From the NCBI GenBank assembly GCA_026260175.1, contig JAKCWW010009150.1:1-24247 (forward strand): DNA of 24,247 nt. Direction: 5' to 3'. Under the pieces are notes generated by a model, which was not told the DNA's origin, did no database searches, and was given only the letters and a program-made list of their open reading frames with translations. The stretch's first letter is position 1. Every line of letters starts with the position of its first letter. Made by a program: the position numbers and the translations under genes. Positions 1 through 10,756 of this stretch are shown in pieces. The DNA comes from Reticulitermes lucifugus. Its lineage: Eukaryota; Arthropoda; Insecta; Blattodea; Rhinotermitidae.

Positions 1-1957
1 CAGAAAAAGTATTTTTGTTTCATTCTGCAGTTATTAGGGTTAGGTTCATTACTGTACACCTGTTTTGACACCCTTAAATACAAGTAATGTCTCCACACTG
101 ATTTAACTGCTATATTACAGGCAACAAAAGGCACAACAAACCACCTCGCTAAAAGCTATCCATACAACCTCCCCAAATATAAACCTTGTGCCCACAACGG
201 CAAATGACATGTCAGGTACTTCCACAAATTTTGTGTAACGTATTTATTTACACAAGTAATAGCAGGCTTATGATTGATTCTGTGTTTTATTTACTCGCTT
301 AAAGGAAGTAGTTGCTCTTAATGTCTGACAGATGGATTTAATCACTACATTGCTTCTACACATAGATACTTTCACTTACAATAGGCTTTTGTTTGCTGTT
401 AATCGTCAGATGGCATCAACATGTACATACTTTCATCCATAACAGAGTAGAATGTATGAGACCTAAAAATGTGATAAAATCTCTGAAATCAAACAAATCC
501 ACCTCCTTATGATGATATAACAACAAAATTACTCAAAAGCTGCAGAGGTTGCAGTTCAGTGGGCCAGCTGTGTATTCCATCAATCAATACTGAAGCCAGG
601 GCTTGCACAATCACACAATTATTCAAAAGTGGAATGTCTGTGGAAACAAGAAATGTATCCATAACACTGGGGAGTGTTCGGAACTTTGCATCCTGGACTC
701 TTCTCAGACAGTCTACCATTTAACACAATGGGGTCACACTTGTTGTTGCTGGTCACAGTTTAGAATATTATTACTATTATTAGGTTAAGTTTTTATATTT
801 CTTCGAAAAACATTTTATACATATGTGCTGATTGGTTTTAACTTATCGGTCATGCAAAACGGTATACAGCATCACAATATTCTGTAATTATAATATACAC
901 CAATAGGAATTACATATTATGACTTATTTTTGCCTTAATTATCCTTCATGTGAATTGCATCTAAACCTCAAAGGTTCATCTGGCCAAAAGCAGTAAGTAT
1001 TAAACATTACATTTGCATGTATTTTTGTCCTAATTACTCGTAGGCAAATCGAGTATTCTCTCCGCCATACCGTGTTCCATGGTCATGGTCTGGCTTGCCC
1101 TGCCGTATTTTTGGTAATTAGTTCGTACACGGCACGAAGTTCGGAAAAACGTATTTGACATGAAATGTGTATTTTTATCTTGCCTACAACTTTCATCTGA
1201 AACTTTTTTTAATTTCGGGAACAATTCAGCGAAATATCATTAACATATTCACGTCGTATAGAGACAGATACATTTTTCCGATCTCAACCAAGCTTCGATT
1301 TCCTCGACAGATTTTAACAAAAGATGCCAATTAAAACATACGTATAGTAAGAGCCCAGCTATTCCATGCCAACAAACATGACGAAGCTAACAGTCGCTTA
1401 TTGCAGCTTTGCGAACGGGCCGAATAAGATGAAATAACCTGCATATTCAACTACAGACCAATTTCATGGTAACGTAATTCTCTAAACATACATACAAGAG
1501 TAACACTGCTTACACTTATCATCCGTGGAGATGAACAATGATCACTCAATACGAAAATCACCATCAGTTTTACAGACAAAAATCTTTCGCGCTCTGAATA
1601 AAATACATGTTGGTGATCTTACTCAAGCATACACACATACACATTCCATATATCCATCATTCGTTCAAGACGGCATGAATATGAAATTGGTCTCAAAGAA
1701 CAGGGGAAAGAAAAGAAGAAATGAAAGAAGAGGAAGTTATATAGGTTGTGATACAACCTCGTTATGATAAAAGGCATACAAGTAATACAAAGTTAACCAC
1801 ACAAATACAATCTGACAGCATACATCATAACAAAACTAAGTCCTCACTGAAATCAAGGCATGACTGGTCATGGCTTAAATCGTACCTTCGTAACAGCGTT
1901 CACCGCAAACGTCCCAGCGTCGTTAGCAGAAAACTTCTCGCAAGGATACGAAACTCA
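1..1957. other. Unassigned AT-rich intergenic DNA
   Basis: No gene or repeat recognised. A 70-codon minus-strand ORF (719-507) contains an acceptor-like pyrimidine run (TTTCTTGTTTCCACAG) followed by open frame to a TAA. It could be the last exon of an unknown downstream gene, but the protein matches nothing I know and chance is as likely. Confidence 0.4.
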
Positions 1958-2101
1958 GTCGCATGCTTCATCTTCCCAGAGATGCGGTTCACGTTCATTA
2001 GTCGTAACTGAATAAAACACACAACCACGTTTGACAATTTAAATATTTACTAACATCATCATATCCTATGGCTTTAAAACACAAAATATTTATGCAGAGA
2101 A
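1958..2101 (+). repeat. Dispersed repeat, copy A
   Basis: This segment aligns over about 140 bases with 3524-3678. Shared blocks include CTATGGCTTTAAAACA, AAATATTTA and ATGCAG.GAAC. The family is unidentified and the copies have diverged by substitutions and small indels. Confidence 0.6.
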
Positions 2102-2539
2102 CTTGCAACCATACCATACGCGCCCACGACAGCTAACATGTGCCAACATCCCTGGGAACAAAACAACATGGCGTCCTTACTACTACTGGATCAATAAAAA
2201 AAACCAAACGCTTGAAAAAGTGTAATAAACCTCAGCTTAAAATAAATACTTAATCGTCACATAATTAATACTGTTGGACGTGAACACTGATTTTCAACTT
2301 CATCACTGCCTCCTGCTTTTTCTTCATTGCTATTCACAGTTCGTCCCACCCATCCAATCTACCTCCTGTTCCCTACTTTCTATTTCTACTTCCATCATCA
2401 TTTCTCCTTCTATTTGGACAGTCCATAAATTATTTTCTTCTATATTATCCCCCTCACCTTCAAACACCGTTTTACTCCTAAGCTTTCTGTTGGCCATTTC
2501 AGTTCATTTATTAACCATGTACTTGCCATTTACTACAGA
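2102..2539. other. Unassigned intergenic DNA
   Basis: The stretch contains the beginning of a long plus-strand ORF (2274-2633) that is pyrimidine-rich and runs into a SINE. I see no gene here. Confidence 0.4.
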
Positions 2540-2795
2540 TACGCGGGTTCGATTCCCGATGGTGTCATTGGAATTTTTCATTGACATAATCCTTTCGGTT
2601 GCACAATGGCCCTGGGGTCGACTCAGCCTCTAACAGAAATGAGTACCAGTATTCCTGGGGGGTAAAGGCGGCCGTTGCGTAGGGCTGACAACCTTACCAC
2701 CTTCATGTGCTGATTGTCTAGAAATCTAGGAGTCTCAAACTCCCGGAACCCTAAGGGCGTGTCCAGGTCTGTAATGGGATTGCTTTACCTTACAT
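2540..2795 (+). repeat. SINE-like element 1 (head truncated)
   Basis: It starts with GGGTTCGATTCCCGA, an almost perfect tRNA B box (pol III internal promoter), followed by a SINE body with GTAAAGGCGGCCG and GGCTGACAACCTTACCACC. It ends in TTGCTTTACCTTACATTT. The A box is missing, so the 5' end is truncated. Confidence 0.6.
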
Positions 2796-2896
2796 TTCAT
2801 AAGTTGTTTGAGACAATAGGCGATCTACATTGAAGATAATTCCAATGTTCGTGACCCCGATGTTATTCACGAACATAGACATGACTGTACTCTTAA

Positions 2897-2990
2897 TCTG
2901 ATGCAATGGTTAGAGTTGTGGTTGGGATTCCTGGAAATTCTGGTTTCGTATCTCGGATGGCCTGTAATGTGATTGTTTTACCTTTACATA
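2897..2990 (+). repeat. SINE-like element 2 (short)
   Basis: An A-box-like TGGTTAGAGTTGTGG and a B-box-like GGTTTCGTATCTC occur at roughly tRNA spacing. The element then goes straight into GGCCTGTAATGTGATTG and a TTTTACCTTTAC tail. It looks like a tRNA head joined to a SINE tail with most of the body missing. Confidence 0.5.
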
Positions 2991-3067
2991 CTTCAGTACA
3001 CCCTTCTTTGTGTCGCCACTTCTTCAATTCTGAAGTTCACTTTACTGACATTTGGAACAACCATACA

Positions 3068-3358
3068 CTTCGATAGCTCAGTCGGTATAGCGACTCGCTA
3101 CTGGCTGGACGCTCCGGGGATCGAATCTCGGTGCGGGCGAGATTTTCCGCAGCCGTCCAGACCGGCCCTGGAGCCCACCCAGCCTCCTACACAATGGGTA
3201 TCAGGTCTCTTTCCCGGGGGTAAAGCGGCCGGGGCGTGGAGTTGGCCACCCACCCATCTAGTGCCAGGGTTAAAGAAAGAGTAGAGCTATACCTCTACTC
3301 CCCCTGTGGGCCGTCATGGCCTGTTCAAGGGTGACCTTTACCTTTACCTTTATACACG
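3068..3358 (+). repeat. tRNA-derived SINE, near full length
   Basis: The head carries TAGCTCAGTCGGTATAGC (A box) at 3074 and GGGATCGAATCTC (B box) at about 3117, a spacing of about 44 as in tRNA genes. The body is GC-richer than its surroundings and includes GGGGGTAAAGCGGCCGG and GGCCGTCATGGCC. It ends in a simple tail of TTTACC units. It is not a tRNA gene because there is no acceptor-stem pairing or clean cloverleaf. Confidence 0.75.
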
Positions 3359-3523
3359 TCATACTACTGTTTTTCTAATGTAATTATTATTTTTTTATAA
3401 AGGCAGTCTCGAAACACTTCCTTGAACCATAATTACATGCCACACAGTCGCGGTGCCATTTAATTACTGCATACACACCAGCTTTGTGGCAGCAACTTCT
3501 ACCAGTGACATGTAAATAACGCA

Positions 3524-3678
3524 ACCACATGATTCTATTTCCCAGATAATATATGTTGCGATCCAAGCTCGTTAGTCATAATTAGACAGAACACACATCC
3601 ATGTTTTGTAATTAAATATTTATTAATGCCGTCAAAACATTCTATGGCTTTAAAACATACAATATTCATGCAGTGAAC
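3524..3678 (+). repeat. Dispersed repeat, copy B
   Basis: Partner of 1958-2101, with the same block order. It lies immediately before the reverse transcriptase fragment, so it may be part of that element or an older insertion next to it. Confidence 0.6.
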
Positions 3679-3684
3679 ACACAG

Positions 3685-3990
3685 GGACCCTTGCTATTCA
3701 TAATATACATTCTTGACCTTCCTTTTGGGATAAACACCTGTTCTCAACCTGCGTTGTTTGCTGACAACAGAAGTGTACTAATCACTGCTAACAACTTAAA
3801 TGACTTGTCAAATTAGATCTGCATCTATACTGAATTATATGAGTAAATGGCTTGCAGTAAATGGATTAACCCTGAGTACAGATAAGACAAATGTAATAAC
3901 ATTTAATTTAAACCATCTCCAAGATGATTCATTTCAAATTCTCTTATCAAGAAAAATAAATCAAACAAATGACAAACAAACTTGGTGTTA
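3685..3990 (+). pseudogene. Jockey-like non-LTR reverse transcriptase fragment
   Basis: Frame one reads GPLLFIIYILDLPFGINT, then PALFADNRSVLITANNLND, and hits TAG at 3814. The reading continues in another frame with SILNYMSKWLAVNGLTLS, TDKTNVITFN and NHLQDDSF. This is the palm and early thumb of a jockey/CR1-type reverse transcriptase: GPLLF..YI.DLP, the catalytic F-A-D-D box, and W...N.L.LN..KT. Three things mark it as dead: the second catalytic Asp of FADD is Asn here, there is a frameshift with a stop, and only about 100 codons remain. A WDVT-family repeat truncates it on the right. No restored sequence is given. Confidence 0.85.
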
Positions 3991-4135
3991 GTGGGATGTG
4001 ACACGGTATAATTTGAGGTTCTTACAGCTGTGTTGCTGGATGTGACGCTGTATTATTTGGTGCACAGTTCAGTGCCTACATTTTCAGGGTCACATCCCAC
4101 AAGACTTGTGTCTTCACAAAGGAATGTGTTATGAA
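3991..4135 (+). repeat. WDVT-family dispersed repeat inserted in the RT fragment
   Basis: It begins GTGGGATGTGAC (3991-4002), and the perfect inverted copy GTCACATCCCAC lies at 4089-4100. Between them the plus strand reads TTTGAGGTTCTTACAGCTG (FEVLTAV) then GGATGTGACGCTG (DVTL). The FEVLTA..(W)DVT core recurs on the minus strand near 16.6 and 23.6 kb. Confidence 0.6.
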
Positions 4136-5769
4136 CTGTTTGAAATGCAACGGAACACAATAAATACCATTTCAACAGACCAAAAATGGAATTCCTTGTT
4201 CAGTAAATATATTTCCACAAGATACATACATAGTTTATTGTTATACATACACAAGGATACCATAATGCTCCTAACAATTAGGGGGATATATATATATACA
4301 CAGTTATTAAAAAATAATCAACAGAAATTAAAATTACTGGAAGAGTGGCAATTGTCTATTAACTGTCATTTCCTTGTCATGGAGAGGAAACATGTTAATA
4401 TACTGTGTACGGTTGAAACATGGTCAACTGCTACGCATACACACAAGCTCACACTGGCATCTGTCACCTCATTATGCTATTCACACAATTATCACACTCA
4501 ATCACCATATCACATATCTTGCTGTCATATACACATTGTTGGTGATGAAGAAAACAGGCCACGGTATATTGAAAAAAAAAAACATAAGTACAGTTATGAT
4601 AATGCAATGCCAACTCTCCTACAGAACTGAAAAGTGTTTAAATTACAGATATCTCAACTGTAACCATTTCACTGCCACCTTTCAAAGTCCTATACCTTAT
4701 TCTCTCAGATGCAACAATTTAAACAAGAAATTCCCCTAAGTCTGTCACGAAAGAAGAAGTAACACTATATACATATACATTCTTAGTTTTCTATGCAAGA
4801 AACAAATCTGGCACAGGGTACACTAGTGGGGGAATATAGTAACATAAGATAAACATATGGCATGCTTTTCTCCGTATGACCAATATGTAAAGCTTTGAAG
4901 TAATGATACCACAATAATACAGAGAAGAATGGTGGAAAATGGAGAAGTAATTCTTTGGGGCTGACTTTCCTTTTTACAAAGATCTACATTTTATATGCCT
5001 TCCTATACGTGGCAGCAATATCACTACCTAATCATACATTTTAATTCTACAAAGTATTCAGCACAAAAGTGATCACAATTCTTCATGTAATGGCAGGAGA
5101 CAAATGGAACGCCTGCAGAAAAATTACATCAATATCGACAGGACAGGACACAACAACATAAACAACTCAACATTATTTCAAAAGACATTTATGAGTTTTG
5201 AAACACAAAGGCCATAAAACAGTTTACTTGTGCAGACATAAGACCTGAAGCATTTCACAGAACAGCACACTCTTCAGATGTCACCACACTGTTACACTAA
5301 AATGGCCACTGACTAGACACAGCAGCTCTACAGAATCAATGGACTGTCCAGATATTGTTGTTACATATATCATTACAGCCTGCTAGTGATTTTGCCATCT
5401 TAATACAGCTTTCCACAGGGCACAAGTTCTGATATTGGCCCAACTCTGAGGAAGTTAAATAAGATTGCTGAAACAAACTGCTCACACTGTCTATGAAATG
5501 GATGAATGGTGGATGACAAAAAAAAACTGGTCACTAAAAGACTTCCACGAGCAAAACTGCAATGTCTGTTTCTGATAGCAGAACCACAGTCCATTAGGAT
5601 GTGAATAAAATAATGATGTATGCATGCACATCCTTTGCATTCAAACTAGTACTGTACGGAGATGACACACAACTAGTAACAGTGTCTCAACAAGTACATA
5701 CACAAAGATTTACTACTTCTAATTACTTTATCAACAAATACATACTGCAAATACCAATAATGGCATAGA
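4136..5769. other. Unassigned intergenic DNA
   Basis: It contains a 174-codon plus-strand ORF (4106-4630) that is compositionally AT-driven, without domain or family resemblance, plus other short ORFs. I see no gene or clear repeat. Confidence 0.4.
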
Positions 5770-6053
5770 TTAAGTCCCCGTTTAACATTGAGGTTCTGTT
5801 CCTGAAAATGGCAAAGCACAGCGAAATGCAGAATGGAACACTTTTTCTTATAAGTGCTACAAGTGATGAAACAGAGAGGCTGAAATTAAATAAAATACCT
5901 GAGTGTCTAGCTGTAGAAGATCCTGCCAGCTACCGGCAAAAACAATGTTAATCTGAGTCCAGGCAAAGTTCATCGAATGTTTGGTCACTACAGTATGTGA
6001 AAATTAAAGAAAAACAGTGCTTGTCACGGCAATGTTAAATGAGGAACGCTTGT
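5770..6053. mobile_element. TIR MITE, copy 1
   Basis: The left end has AGTCCCCGTTTAACATTG. The right end has CAATGTTAAATGAGGAACGC, its imperfect inverted complement. The interior (CCAGCTACCGGCAAAAACAA, TCCAGGCAAAGTTCATCGAA, TTTGGTCACTA) aligns with copy 2 at 12987-13245. There is no transposase ORF, so it is non-autonomous. Superfamily not determined. Confidence 0.72.
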
Positions 6054-7473
6054 ACGTTATTAACACCTACAAAGGGACCAAACCATACGGCATTACTGTT
6101 AAATAGTTTGCCTATACGGCAAGCACATGTATAGGCAAGGCACACTCCACATATGAGGCTACTTACTATGCTACATCATGAAGTGTGCACATGTGACGTG
6201 GTTTGATTTACAAAGACCGTGAACGGTGGTCAGTTACGAGGACTGCATATCCTTGTTACGGAGCCAGATCACTGTGAACTATGTATTCTATTTATCATAT
6301 TCAAAGCCCTACAAACACATATATCCATTTCACAGACATTGTTAAAAAGAGTACCAAATGTCAGGTACATTTTAAACTCAAATCATGAAAGTGTTCTGGC
6401 TTACATCTGGACATAAATAACGAAGAGTAATTATTCTGAGAGACTGGGTTCCACTTTTTTACAAAGCTTGAATCTTTCAGTGTAGTACCATAAAGTAATA
6501 CTTGCAGAACAAGCACAAAGGCAGCCATTACTGCTTCTTAACTTTGGGTGAGCTTAAAACAAATTTCTCACAACAGCCATCAATGATCAACACATTTCAA
6601 GTTACATACTATGAACATAACACCTTTATCACTTCTACATTATACTCGTATTTTAACATCTGTGTGGACCTGTGATCTATAAAGAGACGTCATACAGCCA
6701 CCATTTTGTACTCGGTGTTCATCTCTATCACCTGGCACGGCTGCTCTCACAGAACCCCATCACAATGCTACAATTCTCACAGGTATTGAATCCAAGCTAT
6801 CCTGCCTTGTATGGACTTCAACCAGTAAAGCACTAAAGCGGTAAAGCAACAATCTTCACTCATGGTGCCCTTAAAGCAGAGACCGGATGCCGATAAAAAC
6901 TGTATTATGGAACACATACATCGGCTTGAATTTCTGGGGAATATCTGGCCAGCAGACAGCAAGACACAGACGTTGACAATGTGGTAAAATTAACAAATGG
7001 CTCTACTCATGTCAATGCAGCATTTCCCTTTAAGAGACAATTATAATACCAAGATAAAAATACAACTTATAGCCTACATTCAAACTGTCTTAAGTGAATT
7101 GCAAATTATTTAATTTCATCTTGGTGTCAGTATTAAATCATACATATACCTGAAACAGTAATGGAGTGAAAGGCCACCATTTTGGAGTATTACATCCCAC
7201 TGTGTTTGGTATATCAGTGTAAGTCTACAGAAATAAATGTTCTATCACTGTTTACACAACTTTAGGATTGTATTTCTACATAATTCATACCAAACACAAT
7301 AACAGTTCTCGTAAGTAAATGACAAACATATGACTTTAATATAAAATCCAGCCATGTATGTACATCACGATCTAGAAGGGAATGAGATCTCACTTCCTAA
7401 GCTGATACAGGAACGTGTAAATATGTCTTTCACATATTTTAAACCTTCAATTCCTCTGTACAATGTTATTTTC
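6054..7473. other. Unassigned intergenic DNA
   Basis: AT-rich sequence with only short ORFs on either strand and no family resemblance that I can see. I recognise no repeat. Confidence 0.4.
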
Positions 7474-7510
7474 CTGAAGATGGTCAACACTGAGGGTCGA
7501 AACATGTCAT
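7474..7510 (+). repeat. GAAGATGG...CGAAACATGTC motif
   Basis: TTCCTGAAGATGGTCAACAC followed by TGAGGGTCGAAACATGTCA resembles the short conserved motif (CTGAnGA, variable hairpin, CGAAAC) found at the ends of many Penelope-like and related retroelements, where it is the core of a hammerhead fold. Here the hairpin arms do not pair well, so it is a relic at best. Confidence 0.35.
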
Positions 7511-7700
7511 CACACAGTGAGCAGTGTGTACAGCAATTAAGTTGTGTAAACAGTGACAGAATTCATTTCCATAGACTGATAGTAAAAAGTCACCACCTTA
7601 GCCAGTTTAACTTGCATCCTCTGCTGACTACATTCCTCAAACTACTCAAATCCTCTGTGTCATTACCTTTGTGATTTGAGTTTAGAATGCAACCCGGGGG

Positions 7701-8277
7701 ACCAAGCTACCAATGTCCACACTGTCAGTCAGTTATAACCAAGCTACCAATGTCCACACTGTCAGTCAGCTATAATTAAGCTACCAATGTCCACACTGTC
7801 AGCTATAACCAAGCCACCAAAGTCCACACTGCCAGTCAAGTATAACCAAGCTACTGATGTTCACACTGTCAGTCAGCTATAACCAAGCTCCCAATGTCCA
7901 CATTGTCAGTCAAGTATAACCAAGCTACTGATGTTCACACTGTCAGTCAGCTATAACCAAGCTCCCAATGTCCACACTGTCAGTCAGCTATAACCAAGCT
8001 CCCAATGTCCACACTGTCAATCAGCTATTAACCAAGCTTCCGGTGTCCACGCTGTCAGTCAGCTATAACCAAGCTACCAAAGTACACAGTCAGCTATAAC
8101 TAAGCTGCCAATGTCCACACTGTCGGTCACCTATAACCAAGCTACCAATGCCCACACTGTCAGTCAGTTATAACCAAGCTACCAATGTCCACACTGTCAG
8201 TCAGCTATAACCAAGCTACCAAAGTACACAGTCAGCTATAACTAAACTGCCAATGTCCACACTGTCGGTCAGCTATA
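7701..8277. repeat. 37-bp minisatellite, 16 copies
   Basis: The consensus is ACCAAGCTACCAATGTCCAC followed by ACTGTCAGTCAGCTATA. I count 16 consecutive units: 12 of exactly 37 bp, plus units of 33, 38, 31 and 31 bp. The lengths sum to the full span. The two 31-bp units share one internal deletion and are each followed by the same ACTAA-CTGCC variant, which indicates duplication of a two-unit block. Confidence 0.95.
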
Positions 8278-8409
8278 ACTTGCCTTGGGGCACCAGAGTA
8301 AAGAATTCAAACTGTACTCTTCAGCATTATAACAGTGTGCAGTCTGACAGGTGGGAGACAGAGGCAGTTCATTCCTCTGAAATAATGGTACATACCCCTC
8401 AGATTACAA

Positions 8410-8727
8410 CAGTGGTCCCCAATGCAGTGCCTTTAGGCACCATGGCATCCACCAAGACTATTTTTTTTGAGTGCCTGTTGATGAAATGCAGTGCCAAAGG
8501 TCACACTACTTTCTCACCTGAGTAACAATAATTTTACTTATAAAACTAAGTTCTTTTTTTGATTGTATGTTCTGAATCATAAAACACGTTCTTTCGTGTA
8601 TTATGTGGTGTCGATGTCTTGATTTTTCCACAAACACACACACACACACAGGGCTAAGTTAATAGCCTGCCACTCTCTCATAAACTGTCAAATGTGTCCA
8701 TAGGCATAAAACAGTTGGGGACCACTG
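8410..8727. mobile_element. Non-autonomous hAT-type element
   Basis: The ends carry a perfect 13-bp inverted repeat, CAGTGGTCCCCAA on the left and TTGGGGACCACTG on the right, the standard hAT terminal form. The flanks GATTACAA (left) and AATTAAGC (right) look like a decayed 8-bp target duplication. Just inside the left end is a perfect hairpin, GTGCC-TTTA-GGCAC. There is no transposase. Confidence 0.82.
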
Positions 8728-9419
8728 AATTAAGCAGTTTAACTGTCCCGAAGAGTACAGTATGAAAACTTCCAACGTCAGGGTAGAACTATTTCCATCT
8801 TGCCAGGAGATTTCCTTGAAACTCTGAAAGGTGAAGTCTGCATGGAAAGGCACCTTGGTTCAATCCTCTGCTACAGCAACATAAATTTTTAATTAAATTA
8901 AAAATAACATGAACATTGGTGTTATAGCAGGGGTGTTTATGATGACTTTTGAAAAAGTTTCTGTAAAGTGAATCTGTATACAGAAAATTTAGTTACTAAA
9001 GAAAGGAAGTATAAAAACCTAACCTCACACTCAGATCAGAATGAGTTACACTGTATAAAGTTGAAAGATACAGACACACAAAGTCACAGATACAATATAT
9101 ACACTTAACAACTGCATGAATCACATTCACGAGCCACTTAAAATCACAATGTACATACAAACCCTCTCAGTGCCTATAAGATGTTATGTAACTTAAGAGG
9201 CAGAAGGCTATAGTCACATCTCCAAATCCAAAGAAAACAGAAAAAAAAATAAATCCTCAACATACATATGTTCACAAAAGTGCAGTTATGCTAGCTATTT
9301 ATATGTTATATGTTAACAGTCATATGTTTTCTTTGGACAGAGAACACACAAATGAAGAATTTTGTAGTAGTAGTGCAATGCTTTCCAAAATCTTTGTTTA
9401 TCAAGTGAGCGAGTCCCCA
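8728..9419 (-). other. Presumed Sap47 3' UTR
   Basis: Sequence directly after the stop codon on the minus strand, with no recognisable ORF. No AATAAA was found on the minus strand in this stretch. The nearest variant hexamer is ATTAAA (minus strand, 8893-8888), about 530 bases after the stop. Where transcription ends cannot be decided from sequence alone. Confidence 0.45.
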
Positions 9420-9556
9420 CTACTTGAGGTCCGTCTCCTCCGCATCCAGCATCTCCTGGACCTCACTCTCCCAGTTTGAGTCCTGGTGACTGTTTCCATC
9501 GGCAACCACTTCGTAATCCTGCAACTCGGCTTCGAGCTCTTTCTCCCACTCTTCTT
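9420..9556 (-). CDS. Sap47: Sap47/SYAP1 terminal coding exon with stop codon
   Basis: The final coding exon completes a Glu codon. It then reads EEWEKELEAELQDYEVVADG, continues through a short Asp/Ser/Asn linker to NWESEVQEMLDAEETDLK, and stops at TAG (9420-9422). The WEKEL..ELQ.YEVV block followed by NW..E...ML near the terminus is diagnostic of SYAP1/Sap47 C-termini, which makes this the strongest single piece of evidence for the gene. The acceptor is CTCCCCAG. The exon is 137 nt: two bases, 44 sense codons and the stop. It is separated from the previous exon by about 9.2 kb. The 3' UTR continues leftwards; its end was not located. Confidence 0.97.
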
Positions 9557-10410
9557 CTGGGGAGAGAGACAGATAGATACGGAGGAAGCGTAATGACAAC
9601 GAAAGGCTAACTACGCATCCATCCGAACCTCAACACAAGGAAGTGAGCAAGTGGGCAAAATAAAGCAACTCAATCACCATAAATAAGAAATAATTATCTA
9701 CAGGAAAATGGAAGTACATCAGCTAGACGAAGTGCAAGGAATTAAATGCAGCATATCCAGTCTGACTACACTTGTCAGTAAGAAGAATACTGATTGTATA
9801 TCAGGAATACACTTTTGACCATCAAATCCATTTAACTGTTCTGTTCAAAGAATTTTAATGATGTGTAATGACTTTGTATCATTTTGTCTCTCCAGAGAAT
9901 TTCAATACATGTCTGTAATATCTACAAGTTTAACATTTAATATTTCAGTGCCAAAGTACATGAAGTAACATTGTATTCTGTTCATATTGTCATCAGTTTA
10001 TACAATACAAAAAAAATGTTCTTTCAAACAGTGACAGGACCTATCCGCTTTTCCCATCCAACTGGTCCATCACAAGAAATTCGTCCACAACACAGCCTAC
10101 TGCACAATCCTCAACCCAAGATATATCAGTGTTTTCACAAACCAGCTGCTTGGACAGCGTATCTCACTGCATGGAACTACTGTAGGATGCTCTCACATAA
10201 AACCTGAGATTCTTGATTGACTGTTTTATTGCTGTTAAAACTTGTCCCTTCAAGTCACAAGTATTAAAGTTTCTACTTTAACTATCACTCCTGATATAAT
10301 ATACTTTATTCAATAACACCAGTTTTTAATCTTACTTGTTTTAACATGTATATACAGAATAGAATCACTAATTCAAACCACTTGTCCCAAAAATCATATA
10401 TTTATGACAC

Positions 10411-10441
10411 ATGTTTCAGATCTGAACAGTCATCATCAGCG
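10411..10441 (-). repeat. Hammerhead-core-like motif
   Basis: On the minus strand CTGATGA (10439-10433) is followed by a short imperfect hairpin and GAAAC (10417-10413), then ATGTGTC. CTGATGA and GAAA are the invariant core segments of the hammerhead ribozyme. A two-base-pair stem III and a GUC cleavage triplet can be drawn, but stem I does not pair, so activity is unlikely. Confidence 0.35.
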
Positions 10442-10721
10442 TCATCACACAACCAGTACATAAACTCCATGCCAGTATTAATAATATGAATATCATCATT
10501 AAGTCTTTGATAGGTACATACGTTAATGAAGCAGCTAAATAAAATTATTACATAAACATGACTACTTTGACCCAATGTAGTTGTGCTACTTACCACACAC
10601 TCATTTATGAAATTATCTTTTTTACTTCCTTCATTAACTTATGTATCTACAAAAGACTAAATTTTAATATCGATATTATTAAAAGTGGCATTGAATTCGT
10701 GTAAGTGTTGTATAATGTGAA

Positions 10722-10756
10722 TGAAGATGGCTCTTTAGAGCCAAAACACGTACATC
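10722..10756 (+). repeat. GAAGATGGCTC hairpin motif
   Basis: TGAAGAT is followed by a perfect 5-bp stem GGCTC/GAGCC with loop TTTA (10729-10742), then AAAACACGTA. It has the same architecture as the motif at 7474 and points the opposite way from 10411-10441. The GAAA box has mutated to AAAA. Confidence 0.4.

Noticed and set aside
507..719. A 70-codon minus-strand ORF as a last exon of another gene
   Set aside because: The acceptor-like sequence is good, but I recognise no homologous protein and see no partner exon. It is mentioned only in the region note.
3068..3140. A functional tRNA gene
   Set aside because: A and B boxes are good, but the acceptor stem does not pair and the sequence continues into a SINE body and tail.
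2973..3284. A 103-codon plus-strand ORF
   Set aside because: It lies largely within a tRNA-derived SINE and has no family resemblance.
4106..4630. A 174-codon plus-strand ORF
   Set aside because: Its composition is AT-driven, it overlaps another long ORF in a different frame, it lacks any domain, and it begins inside a repeat. Most likely chance.
7701..8277. Possible CRISPR-like array because of regular 37-bp repeats
   Set aside because: The units abut directly with no unique spacers, and the context is an animal genome. It is a minisatellite.
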